A program made the position numbers and the translations under genes. A stretch of 7,963 nucleotides of DNA from Planctomycetota bacterium (GTDB lineage: Bacteria > Planctomycetota > Planctomycetia > Pirellulales > Pirellulaceae). Below, piece by piece: positions 1 through 7,003 of the stretch (the first letter of the stretch is position 1; the number at the start of each line of letters is the position of its first letter). Under the pieces are notes generated by a model that was not told the origin of the DNA, searched no databases, and worked only from the letters and a program-made list of their open reading frames with translations. The DNA is taken from assembly GCA_026692885.1 (NCBI GenBank), contig JAPLNJ010001065.1:1-7963 (forward strand). The letters are read 5' to 3'.

Positions 1-404
1 AGGTTCAGCATGTGCGCCCACCACTGACCCAACAACTGGTCGGCGAGGCAGCCGTTGTTGTAATCCCTGGCGGGCTTCGGTTCGGGAATCTGGACGTAGT
101 ACTCGCCATTCCAGAGCTTTTCGTTCTGGTTCTTCATCCCCGTTTCGCGCACCGCGCGCCACCGTTGCTCGCTCTCGGCGTCCTGCATCACCAGCGCCAG
201 CCGCTCCGCGGCCGCCAGGGCCGACAGGTACTGCGAGCCGATGAACGTGTTGGCGCCCGAGACGGCGGTATCGTAGGTGTTCCACTGCTGCCCAGTGGGG
301 ATCCCATCGTGATCCTTGTCGACCGCCTCAATCAGCCAATCGACCGACTTCTTGATCCCCGGCCAAATCTGCTCCAGGAATTTTCCATCGGGACTCAATT
401 GATA
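1..404 (-). pseudogene. In-frame continuation of the GH116 catalytic domain beyond the TAG; runs off the left edge
   Basis: Reading on in the same frame after the TAG at 405-407 gives an uninterrupted GH116 sequence of 134 residues to the window edge. It includes LSPDGKFLEQIWPGIKK, DKDHDGIPTGQQWNTYDT, SGANTFIGSQYLSALAAAERL, ENLWNG-like EKLWNGEYY and DYNNGCLADQLLGQWW. The Asp of NTYDT (position 270-272, codon 881 if the TAG is counted) matches the acid/base Asp in the TYDxW motif of GBA2-type enzymes. The stop therefore separates the nucleophile E765 from the acid/base residue. No start codon or ribosome site for independent translation is evident. The C-terminus lies outside the window. Interpretation: the distal part of one gene, either a true pseudogene, a readthrough product or a sequencing/assembly error. 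Confidence 0.85.
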
Positions 405-407
405 CTA
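405..407 (-). other. In-frame amber codon inside GH116 catalytic domain
   Basis: The minus strand reads TGC ATC GAG GCT GCG TAT CGC TAG TAT CAA, i.e. CIEAAYR-stop-YQ. The family normally has an ordinary residue here, often Glu (AAYRE). A single G-to-T change of GAG, or C-to-T of CAG, would produce TAG. No indel is involved, because the frame is identical on both sides. No recoding stem-loop or known readthrough context was recognised next to it. Confidence 0.9.
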
Positions 408-2912
408 GCGATACGCAGCCTCGATACAGGCGCAGTGGCCGTCGATGAACGCCGTGTGCCGGGAGTGCTGCCGATGCGAGGTCTCGCCGCTTTCGTGCAG
501 GAACGTGACGAAGTCGGAGATCCGCATGTTGTGGCCGACCTCCGGGAACAAACGCGCGTGACTCTGGGCATAATTCCAGACGTGCGTGCAGTTCAGCGGG
601 CAGCAGCCGTAACTGCCCTCGAAACCGCCGAAGTAGCCGTCCTCGGACCAGAAACACGTCGGCCCGCGGAGGATGGCGATCTGCGATGTCATCGCGTCCA
701 GGAACTCCTCGGGCAGATTCGATTGATAGATCGTCTCGTGGCACAGCCGCGTCCGGTCCCACAGGGCCTGGGCGTGTTCCGCGACATACCGGCCCACCGC
801 CAGCGCATCGAGCCAGTGTCGGCTATACAAGTTGCCGGAGTGCTGGAATCGCTGCACGTTGGGGAAGTGCCAGATGATCGCGAAGGTCACGGTCTTCTGC
901 TCACCCGGCGGAAGTGTGAACGGGACACCGAGCGCCCCATTCACGGTTTCGCCGGACTTACTGACGGATTCCGCGGCCTGGCCCTTGGACACGTCGGACA
1001 GGAAGGCTGCCAGCTCGTCGCCAGTGGCCCAGTTGGAAGCCACCGCTTTGGGTTCCAGCGCGACCAAGGCCATCGTGCCCCAGCCGGCGGCGCCCGGCAC
1101 CAACTGCTCGTCCGCGGTCAGCGTTCGGCCTCCGCAGGACGCCAGCAGCGCCCGGCCCCAATCCCAAGGCAGGTTCGGGGCGAGACACAGAATGACGCGG
1201 CCCTTACCTAGCGGACCTTCGATGATCAGCGGAGCGCCGTCTTCGGTCGTTGCCAGAGTGCGGTAGCCTTTCTCGCCGGGACGGAAGCCAGCCAGTCGCG
1301 TGAACTGCGTGATGTTCCACGAGGCGGTCGCTGGCAGCGCCGACAAATTGGTCCCCGTGACCACGAGCTTCTTGTCTTTAGACGACGTCGCCGTTTCCGC
1401 ACCGGTAAACGGCACCTGTACGGCCTTGGCCGCTACGTCACTGGCCGTACCTTGCCGCAGCAAAGCCTCCGGCGGTACGTCCGCGAAGATGATCTGGTCG
1501 ATATTGATGTGGCCCCAGCCGCCCGACTGCAGGTCGAGGATCTCGATCACGGCCTGCTGGCCCTTCAGTTCCGAGACATCCCACGCGACCGGCTCCAACG
1601 ACTCCAGGTTCTTGCCGACGGCCGAGCGGACCATGCGATTTTCGATCCGCAAGTTGATGCACGTTTGACCGGGATGATTCCCGCCGCCGATCAGGAAACC
1701 GATATACCGCCGCTCGATTTGGAACGGTTTCGAGGTGGCTTTGCCCTGCGGGCCGTCGCCCGCGACGAACGTGTTCACCAGCCGCCGCCCGGCGAAGCCG
1801 CTGACCGGCTGCTGCCCGGCTTCCGCGCCACGGGATGGCTTCGTGCCGAACGCCTCGCCTTCGATTTTCCAGCCGTCGTAGTTGTCCCGCTCGAAATCCT
1901 CGAACACGGTCGCCACGTCCGCTGTATCTCCCTGGCGGTCGCGGAGGGTCGCGATGGTCTTCCAGAATCCCGGTTGCACGCCGTCCGCCAGCACGGTGCC
2001 CCCTTCGCTGGCGATTCGGGCGAGAGTCTCGGCGACTTGCGGCGACAGGTCCGCGACGCCGGCCAACCAGAACAGTTCGGCACCCTCGACTTCGGCGCCG
2101 TGCTTGCCGCGCACCTTGACCGGCCCGGTGGCCACGGGGTCGGGCGACTTGTCCATCGCCACGGCGGTAAAGTTCTTCTCGTGCACCACGCGGTTCCGAT
2201 TCCCGCCGTAGCCTCCGAAGCGGACGCCTTTGATACCGCCTGCGCCTTGGCTGCCCACGGCGTTCTGTAGCGTCGCCAGCAGGCTGACCTCCGCCGGGGC
2301 CTGGCTGGTGTTGCGGGCTGTCAGCCGGAAAATCGCGCAGGGAATGGACGAGTTGGCCGCGTCCGTGGGGATCAACGGATTGAACGCTTCCAGGAGCACC
2401 TGGACCGGCAGCTCCGGATCTTGAAAGGACAGCCGCGCAATCGGATAGCCGCCTTCGTATTCCAGCGACGGCACGGGGGCGAGCGGTCCCTCGGCGGTCG
2501 TCTGCAACACGCGCATCACGGCCGGTTTGTCGCCGCTACGAGCCTGCACGGCGAAGCAACTGTCGGGGATGCGGATCTCGCTCAGATTGTTGAAGATCTG
2601 CCAGACCGCCAAACGGCCCTGACCGTCCAGCCAAATACTGCCCGTCCCAATGCCGCCGATGGGCATGGCGACGGCTTCCAGATTCTTGCCGCGATAGACC
2701 CGCGGCGCTGTGAGCGGATACTTCCGCGCCTGGCCCTGGAGCGGCGCCACGGGAGCGGGGCCACTGGCTTCCACCGTCTTGGCCCAGGCCCCGTCGCCCG
2801 CCAGCGCCAGCGCTGTCGAAGCGACGGCCATCCGTTCCAGGAATTCTCGGCGGCTCAATTCCACCACCGGCGTCTCCGCACAACGTCCACCGCAGCAGCA
2901 GTCCTTCGACAT
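405..2912 (-). CDS. GH116 family glycoside hydrolase (GBA2-like), Tat-exported, cut short by in-frame TAG
   Basis: Retaining beta-glycosidase-type enzyme of the GH116 / bile-acid beta-glucosidase group, expected to act outside the cytoplasm; the substrate cannot be told. The start ATG (2910-2912) is preceded by GGAG eight bases upstream. Residues 1-44 are a twin-arginine signal: S20-R21-R22-E23-F24-L25, then a hydrophobic stretch ending AWA, with an odd cysteine cluster (C5, C6, C7, C11) before it. The GH116 N-terminal domain starts near residue 80 with the GGIGTG loop (86-91) and WQIFNN (104-109). Residues ~335-480 look like an inserted beta-sandwich of the kind seen beside GH32 enzymes (FEDFE, IGGGNH, SGGWGHINIDQI). 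The catalytic (alpha/alpha)6 domain begins near 730 and contains FEG with the probable nucleophile E765, CTHVWNYAQ (775-783) and HTAFIDG. Translation ends at TAG (codon 836) in the middle of this domain, although the frame remains open beyond it. As read, the product lacks the acid/base residue and should be inactive. Family call confident; substrate unknown. Confidence 0.88.
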   Translation of the reverse strand: MSKDCCCGGRCAETPVVELSRREFLERMAVASTALALAGDGAWAKTVEASGPAPVAPLQGQARKYPLTAPRVYRGKNLEAVAMPIGGIGTGSIWLDGQGRLAVWQIFNNLSEIRIPDSCFAVQARSGDKPAVMRVLQTTAEGPLAPVPSLEYEGGYPIARLSFQDPELPVQVLLEAFNPLIPTDAANSSIPCAIFRLTARNTSQAPAEVSLLATLQNAVGSQGAGGIKGVRFGGYGGNRNRVVHEKNFTAVAMDKSPDPVATGPVKVRGKHGAEVEGAELFWLAGVADLSPQVAETLARIASEGGTVLADGVQPGFWKTIATLRDRQGDTADVATVFEDFERDNYDGWKIEGEAFGTKPSRGAEAGQQPVSGFAGRRLVNTFVAGDGPQGKATSKPFQIERRYIGFLIGGGNHPGQTCINLRIENRMVRSAVGKNLESLEPVAWDVSELKGQQAVIEILDLQSGGWGHINIDQIIFADVPPEALLRQGTASDVAAKAVQVPFTGAETATSSKDKKLVVTGTNLSALPATASWNITQFTRLAGFRPGEKGYRTLATTEDGAPLIIEGPLGKGRVILCLAPNLPWDWGRALLASCGGRTLTADEQLVPGAAGWGTMALVALEPKAVASNWATGDELAAFLSDVSKGQAAESVSKSGETVNGALGVPFTLPPGEQKTVTFAIIWHFPNVQRFQHSGNLYSRHWLDALAVGRYVAEHAQALWDRTRLCHETIYQSNLPEEFLDAMTSQIAILRGPTCFWSEDGYFGGFEGSYGCCPLNCTHVWNYAQSHARLFPEVGHNMRISDFVTFLHESGETSHRQHSRHTAFIDGHCACIEAAYR

Positions 2913-2920
2913 ATTTTCTT

Positions 2921-2924
2921 CTCC
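2921..2924 (-). promoter_or_regulatory. Ribosome binding site of the GH116 gene
   Basis: The minus strand reads GACGGAGAAG before the ATG; GGAG lies eight bases from the start codon. This supports the start at 2912, which also places the twin-arginine signal peptide at the very N-terminus. Confidence 0.6.
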
Positions 2925-3140
2925 GTCTCGGTTTGGGTTACGGCGAGCAGGGGGCGTTAGGCTGATGGCGACGTCCTCCGGCGGGCCAAAGGGACGACGC
3001 CAGGCGCGAGTCTTTCCCGTCCGATCGGTACGGTCGGAAGCGTCGGGTTTCTCAGGTTCCGTCGTGGCGACAGCCTACCACATTCCGCCCCGCGTGCCGA
3101 GCGGGCCACCATACTGCCCGCGGCCAGACTTGTCCCTTCG

Positions 3141-3245
3141 TAAGTACCGATGCATAAGTTTCCAAGTCCTTGTAGGACGGAATGCCATTCCGTCCTGGAC
3201 GGCTTGGCAAACCGTCCTACATGGAAACTTATGACGGGGTACTTA
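3141..3245. repeat. 105-bp nested palindromic element (MITE/REP-like)
   Basis: Three pairs of perfect inverted arms are stacked: TAAGTACC (3141-3148) with GGTACTTA (3238-3245); CATAAGTTTCCA (3153-3164) with TGGAAACTTATG (3222-3233); TGTAGGACGG (3171-3180) with CCGTCCTACA (3212-3221). The first and second arms are separated by four bases on each side; the second and third by six bases on the left and none on the right. Inside, GGACGG and CCGTCC alternate twice, giving two further hairpins: GGACGGAAT/ATTCCGTCC (3175-3183 with 3187-3195) and GGACGGCTTG/CAAACCGTCC (3197-3206 with 3208-3217, one mismatch). It carries no protein. The outer ends are TA, compatible with but not proof of a TA target duplication. 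It probably belongs to a dispersed non-autonomous repeat family; its dispersal cannot be tested within this window. Confidence 0.75.
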
Positions 3246-3246
3246 G

Positions 3247-3279
3247 AGCGGAGGCGTTGATCGTAACACTGCGAAATGC
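3247..3279 (-). repeat. ~33-bp repeat, copy 1 (inverted relative to copy 2 at 6890-6922)
   Basis: The reverse complement of 3253-3279 matches 6890-6916 at 24 of 27 positions, including the exact 14-base block GTTACGATCAACGCC minus its first base. Extending to 33 bases adds two more mismatches. The copy starts one base after the nested palindromic element and lies upstream of the channel gene. Confidence 0.7.
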
Positions 3280-3288
3280 CGTCACTGC

Positions 3289-3312
3289 TAGCATTTCGGA
3301 TAGCATTTCGGA
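3289..3312 (+). repeat. Perfect 12-bp tandem duplication
   Basis: TAGCATTTCGGA occurs twice back to back (3289-3300 and 3301-3312). The GCATTTCG core is also present inverted at 3272-3279 within the neighbouring repeat copy, so this patch can form alternative short hairpins. The sequence CTGCTAGCATTTC at 3285-3297 recurs exactly at 6884-6896, just ahead of repeat copy 2. Confidence 0.75.
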
Positions 3313-3386
3313 ACGTTATGCTCAAGGCCAGAATGGGCCCGAGTTGTGATTGACAAGAGTCGCTCGGATTGGTTCCATGTACGCTT

Positions 3387-6300
3387 ATGCCTAATCTTCA
3401 GCCTTCGTTCCGCTACCGTTTGCAGGCCAATCTGGCGATGTTGTGGGCCAGCGTGATGCTGGCCCCGTTCGCGTTTGCCCAGGCGGCACTGGATAACACC
3501 CCGTCGGTCACCGCCGGGGCGGAAATCTCGGCAGACGCGGTGCAGACGCGGCTTAAACAACTCGACGAAACCACGGGGCTGGACGCGGCGGTCAAGGCCA
3601 AGGCGGCGGAACTCTATAAGCAATCGCTCGAACAATTGCGGGCGGCCGACGAACACGTCGCCAAGGCGGCCAGTTGGGCCAGACTCCGTGAGACGGCGCC
3701 GCAACGCGAGGAACAGCAGCGGCAGAACCTCGAACAGACAACGGCTGATCCCCAACCGGTGCTGGCGGCCGGGGCCACGCTGGACCAACATCGGCGTAAG
3801 TTGGCCGACGCGCACGAGGAACTGGCGGCAGCGCAAAAGGCGTTAGCGACGCTCGCCGCCGAACCCGCGCGTCGCGCGGAACGACGCGGCGAACTGCCTC
3901 AGCGGTTGCAGGAACTGAGGCAGGAACTGGCCGACACCGAGAGCGGTTCGACCGCCAAGCCGCCCGTGGGTGAACCGGCAGCGATCTCCGCGGCGAACCA
4001 GACCCTGATGCTGGCTCGCAAACTCGCCCTGCAGAACCAGATCCAGGAGTTGCAGGAAGAAATCCCGGCCTACGATGCGACCGCCGAGTTGCTGACGCTG
4101 GAGACTCGCCTGGGTGAGCGACGCGCCGCCCAGGCGGAACGGGCCGTGGCGGCTTGGAGAAAAATCGTCTCGTCGCGTCGCGGTCAGGAGGCGGAGACCC
4201 AGTGGGACACCGCACGCATCTTCGAGATGCGGTTGGCGGAGCAACCGGCCCCGCCAGCCATCCAGGAACTGGCCGCCGAGACCGTGGAACTGGCTCGCCA
4301 ACGCATCAGCCGCCCGGAGGATACCGAGACCGTCGGCCGGAAGATATCGGGCACCGTGAGAGCCATGGAAAGTGTCACTGCCCGTCTGGAGAAAGTGAGG
4401 GAATCTCGGCGGTCCGTCGAGGAGAAACTCAAAATTCCGGGTATCGAATCGGTCATCGCACCGCTGCTGTTGCAGCAGAAACGCGACTTGCCCGATTTGG
4501 CCCGAGAGCAGCGCAGTATCGCGGACCGACAAGCCGAACTATCCCGCGTGCGGCTGCTGCAAATCAGCCTCCAGGAGCAGGCGACGGAGCTGAGAGACCT
4601 CAATACGTTGGTGACGCGCCTCATAGATCGCGTTGAACCGGCGCCGGCCGCCAACGACCGCGACCAACTGGCGCGCGACACTTGGCAACTGCTGGAACTC
4701 AAACGGCAGGTCTTGGATTTGCTGCGGGGCGACTACGCCACTTACTTCAACAAGCTGGTCGATCTCGGCGCCGAAGAACAACAGCTGATCACCGAAGCGC
4801 GAGACTACGCGGAACTGATCGACAAACACATCTTGTGGATCCGCAGCATCACCCCGTGGGAGCCAGCGCAATTGCAATCCGTGCGCCGAGCGGTGGGCTA
4901 TCTGACCAGCTGGGACAATTGGGCCGGCGTCGGTCAGTCGCTGGGCAAGACGATTCTGGATCGACCGCTGTCGGCGGCGCTCGCGTGCTTCGCGTTCGTG
5001 CTCCTCGGCGGACGCCAGCGACAGATTCGGGCCCGGCTGCGAGCCCTCGGAGAACTGGCAGCCCAGAGCTACCTGGAACCGATTTCCACCACCTTCCAGG
5101 CGCTCCTGCTGACGCTCTTACTGTCCGTGGTGTGGCCGGCGATGATGTGGTTTCTCGGCTGGTACCTCTCGACCGCGCTAGAATCGTCCGACTTCACTCG
5201 AGCGATTGGCGTGGGGTTGCTGACCACTTCGCGAGTGTTCTGGACCTTGCAGCTGCTGCGCGCGGTGTGTCGGCCGCAGGGACTGGCCGAGTCCCATTTC
5301 CGCTGGCATGTGCCGCGCGTACGGCTCCTGCGCCGCTACTCGCGATGGTTGAGCGTGATCGGCTTGCCGATCGTCTTCCTGGTGACCGTCCTGGAAGAAC
5401 AACGGACGGATGAGTTCAAGACCACGTTGGGGCGGTTGGCCATCATGCTCGGGCTGCTGATCGCAGGACCCTTGGTGGCCCGCGTGGTCCGGGCCCCCGC
5501 CGATACGGAAGGAGCAACGAGCCATCCCGTTCCGGTCGTACCGCGGTCCAGGCTGCAGTTGGCCACCTATCTCGTGGCCCTGCTGGCTCCGCTGCTGTTG
5601 GCTCTGCTGGCCGCCGCCGGGTTCTACTACACGGCCCTGCAATTGTCCTGGCGGCTGTTGAAAACCGTCTGGCTGGTGTTGACGCTGATCCTGATTCACG
5701 ACACGGGCATTCGCTGGCTGTATCTAGCCCGCGGACGCCTGGCCTTGCAGCGTCTGGAAAGCCAGCGGGCCGGAGCGGAGGAGGCGTCCACGACTACCGC
5801 CCCGGAAGCGAAGCACGGGCCACACGCCTTGGACTTGGCGGATGTCAACCTGCAGACGCGGCGCCTGCTCCGCGTGGTTCTGGGATTTGCCTTGGCGGTG
5901 GGAGCTTGGACGAGTTGGGCCGACGTGCTGCCCGCTTTGAAGCCCCTGGACCTGCCCGTCTGGTCGACCACGGTGGAAGTCACGCGCATCGTGACGGGAG
6001 CCAACCACGTGCCCCAGCACGAGCGGTTTCCAGAGACACGGATCATCACCGTCGGCGACGTGGTGCTGGCGCTGCTCGTAGTGATTCTGGCCTTTGTCGC
6101 CGCCAGCAACGTGCCGGGCTTGCTGGAAGTCGTTGTGGTCCGGCACTTGCCGTTGGATCCCGGGGGACGTTACGCGGTCATCACCCTGGCACGGTACGCG
6201 CTGAACGTAGTGGGACTGCTGGTCGGATTTCAGATGATCGGCATCGGCTGGGCCCAAGTCCAGTGGTTGGTGGCGGCGATGACGTTCGGCTTGGCTTTCG

Positions 6301-6851
6301 GCATGCAAGAGGTGTTCGCGAACTTTGTGTCGGGCGTGATTCTGTTGTTCGAGCGGCCGATTCGCGTGGGCGACGTGGTGACGGTCGAGAACATCACGGG
6401 CACCGTCACGCGGATTCGGATTCGCGCCACGACCATTCGCAGCCTGGATTGCCAGGAATTCATCGTTCCCAACAAGGAGTTGATTACGGGAAAACTGCTG
6501 AACTGGACTTTGTCCGATCCGGTCAATCGAATCGTAGTGCAGGTCGGGATCGCCTACGGTTCGGACACCGAGCGGGCCCGACAGATCCTGCTGCGGATAG
6601 CCAAAGACCATCCGGAGGTACTGCAGGATCCGCCGCCGCAAGTGACGTTCGAGCAGTTCGGCGACAGCGCGCTGAACTTTGTGCTGCGGGCCTACCTGGC
6701 GACCATGGATCGCCGTCTGGACACAATCCACGACATCCACACGGCGATTCACCAGCAGTTCGTCCAGGCCGGCATCCAGATCCCCTTCCCGCAACGGGAG
6801 CTCCACATCCGATCCGCCACGGGAATTCCCGGTGGGCAGGCGACACCTTGA
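3387..6851 (+). CDS. MscK/KefA-type large mechanosensitive channel
   Basis: Inner-membrane tension-gated channel that releases solutes on osmotic downshock. From the ATG at 3387 it is 1154 residues, close to E. coli MscK (about 1120). Residues 1-33 are a Sec signal peptide (Arg-containing start, hydrophobic LAMLWASVMLAP, cleavage near AFA-QA). Residues ~35-515 are Glu/Gln/Arg/Ala-rich heptad-like helix, matching the periplasmic MscS-porin-type coiled-coil domain. About eleven hydrophobic segments follow, at roughly 527-542, 569-596, 605-627, 650-670, 680-700, 722-750, 755-780, 828-850, 889-910, 929-953 and 960-990. The last is the pore helix with FGLAFGMQEVFANF, leading into the beta domain (RPIRVGDVVTVENITGTV; FIVPNKELI) and the C-terminal vestibule (VQVGIAYGSD; LHIRS end). 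A TTG at 3369 would add six residues; no clear Shine-Dalgarno favours either start, and ATG is preferred because it gives a standard signal peptide. Stop is TGA. Not clearly in an operon. The gene symbol is left blank because MscK, MscM (YjeP) and YbiO are similar in architecture. Confidence 0.9.
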   Translation: MPNLQPSFRYRLQANLAMLWASVMLAPFAFAQAALDNTPSVTAGAEISADAVQTRLKQLDETTGLDAAVKAKAAELYKQSLEQLRAADEHVAKAASWARLRETAPQREEQQRQNLEQTTADPQPVLAAGATLDQHRRKLADAHEELAAAQKALATLAAEPARRAERRGELPQRLQELRQELADTESGSTAKPPVGEPAAISAANQTLMLARKLALQNQIQELQEEIPAYDATAELLTLETRLGERRAAQAERAVAAWRKIVSSRRGQEAETQWDTARIFEMRLAEQPAPPAIQELAAETVELARQRISRPEDTETVGRKISGTVRAMESVTARLEKVRESRRSVEEKLKIPGIESVIAPLLLQQKRDLPDLAREQRSIADRQAELSRVRLLQISLQEQATELRDLNTLVTRLIDRVEPAPAANDRDQLARDTWQLLELKRQVLDLLRGDYATYFNKLVDLGAEEQQLITEARDYAELIDKHILWIRSITPWEPAQLQSVRRAVGYLTSWDNWAGVGQSLGKTILDRPLSAALACFAFVLLGGRQRQIRARLRALGELAAQSYLEPISTTFQALLLTLLLSVVWPAMMWFLGWYLSTALESSDFTRAIGVGLLTTSRVFWTLQLLRAVCRPQGLAESHFRWHVPRVRLLRRYSRWLSVIGLPIVFLVTVLEEQRTDEFKTTLGRLAIMLGLLIAGPLVARVVRAPADTEGATSHPVPVVPRSRLQLATYLVALLAPLLLALLAAAGFYYTALQLSWRLLKTVWLVLTLILIHDTGIRWLYLARGRLALQRLESQRAGAEEASTTTAPEAKHGPHALDLADVNLQTRRLLRVVLGFALAVGAWTSWADVLPALKPLDLPVWSTTVEVTRIVTGANHVPQHERFPETRIITVGDVVLALLVVILAFVAASNVPGLLEVVVVRHLPLDPGGRYAVITLARYALNVVGLLVGFQMIGIGWAQVQWLVAAMTFGLAFGMQEVFANFVSGVILLFERPIRVGDVVTVENITGTVTRIRIRATTIRSLDCQEFIVPNKELITGKLLNWTLSDPVNRIVVQVGIAYGSDTERARQILLRIAKDHPEVLQDPPPQVTFEQFGDSALNFVLRAYLATMDRRLDTIHDIHTAIHQQFVQAGIQIPFPQRELHIRSATGIPGGQATP

Positions 6852-6889
6852 GAAAAGTTTTCAGTCAGACAGCCGCCCCCCTGCTGCTA

Positions 6890-6922
6890 GCATTTCACAA
6901 GGTTACGATCAACGCCGCAGCT
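6890..6922 (+). repeat. ~33-bp repeat, copy 2 (inverted partner of 3247-3279)
   Basis: This copy lies 38 bases after the channel gene's stop. Positions 6890-6916 match the reverse complement of 3253-3279 with three mismatches, and the downstream six bases match at four positions. The two copies thus bracket the whole channel gene in opposite orientation, about 3.6 kb apart. No self-complementary terminator hairpin with a T-run is visible here, so a terminator role is not supported. The last base overlaps the first base of the proposed -35 box of the following gene. Confidence 0.65.
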
Positions 6923-6950
6923 TGTGACGGTTCGGCTCCGGTGTTAGAAT
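6922..6950 (+). promoter_or_regulatory. Sigma-70-like promoter of the leuB-like gene
   Basis: TTGTGA (6922-6927, 4 of 6 to consensus) and TAGAAT (6945-6950, 5 of 6) are separated by exactly 17 bases. The predicted start of transcription near 6957 leaves a leader of about 47 bases before the ATG at 7004. No leucine-rich leader peptide or T-box-like structure was recognised in that leader. Confidence 0.5.
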
Positions 6951-6988
6951 TTGCGGTTCATCAGGATGCATCCTTTCTCTAGAGCAAT

Positions 6989-6994
6989 AGGTAG
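6989..6994 (+). promoter_or_regulatory. Probable ribosome binding site of the leuB-like gene
   Basis: AGGTAG lies nine bases before the ATG at 7004. It is a weak Shine-Dalgarno match, but the start is independently fixed by the conserved N-terminus MKIAVIGGDGTGPEV. Confidence 0.4.
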
Positions 6995-7003
6995 CAAACA
7001 ACC

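Larger units (their letters stand above)
2913..3386. other. Divergent intergenic region between GH116 and mscK-like genes
   Basis: About 474 bases with no supported gene. It holds the GH116 ribosome site, the nested palindrome (3141-3245), a repeat copy (3247-3279) and the 12-bp tandem duplication (3289-3312). Promoters for both genes must lie here or start within it, but no strong sigma-70 pair with correct spacing was recognised for either. A perfect TTGACA at 3350-3355 has only a weak partner (TTCCAT, 3373-3378). Positions 2925-3140 show nothing distinctive. Confidence 0.7.

Noticed and set aside
12..1211. Long open plus-strand frame opposite the GH116 gene (and another at 1452-2270).
   Set aside because: It is the antisense shadow of a high-GC coding gene. 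The translation is low-complexity, Arg/Pro/Gly-rich and matches no family I recognise, while the minus strand shows clear GH116 motifs.
3062..3095. Minus-strand TCGGCA and TAGGCT, 17 bases apart, as GH116 promoter.
   Set aside because: Matches are weak (4 of 6 and 3 of 6) and such pairs are expected by chance in this length.
2957..3325. 122-codon minus-strand frame spanning the palindromic element.
   Set aside because: It runs through the inverted repeats, has no ribosome site or recognisable domain, and repeats its own residues because of the palindrome.
3350..3378. Perfect TTGACA with TTCCAT 17 bases downstream as promoter of the channel gene.
   Set aside because: The -10 is only 3 of 6 to consensus, and transcription would begin at about the ATG (3387), requiring a leaderless message. 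Not enough to call.
5724..6806. 360-codon minus-strand frame opposite the channel gene.
   Set aside because: Composition (His/Gln/Asp/Arg-rich) and position mirror the MscS-core coding sequence on the plus strand; no start signals or domain were seen.
6851..6862. AGAAAAGTTTTC small palindrome right after the channel stop codon as terminator.
   Set aside because: It is an AT-only stem of about five bases with a one-base loop, too weak to act as a terminator.
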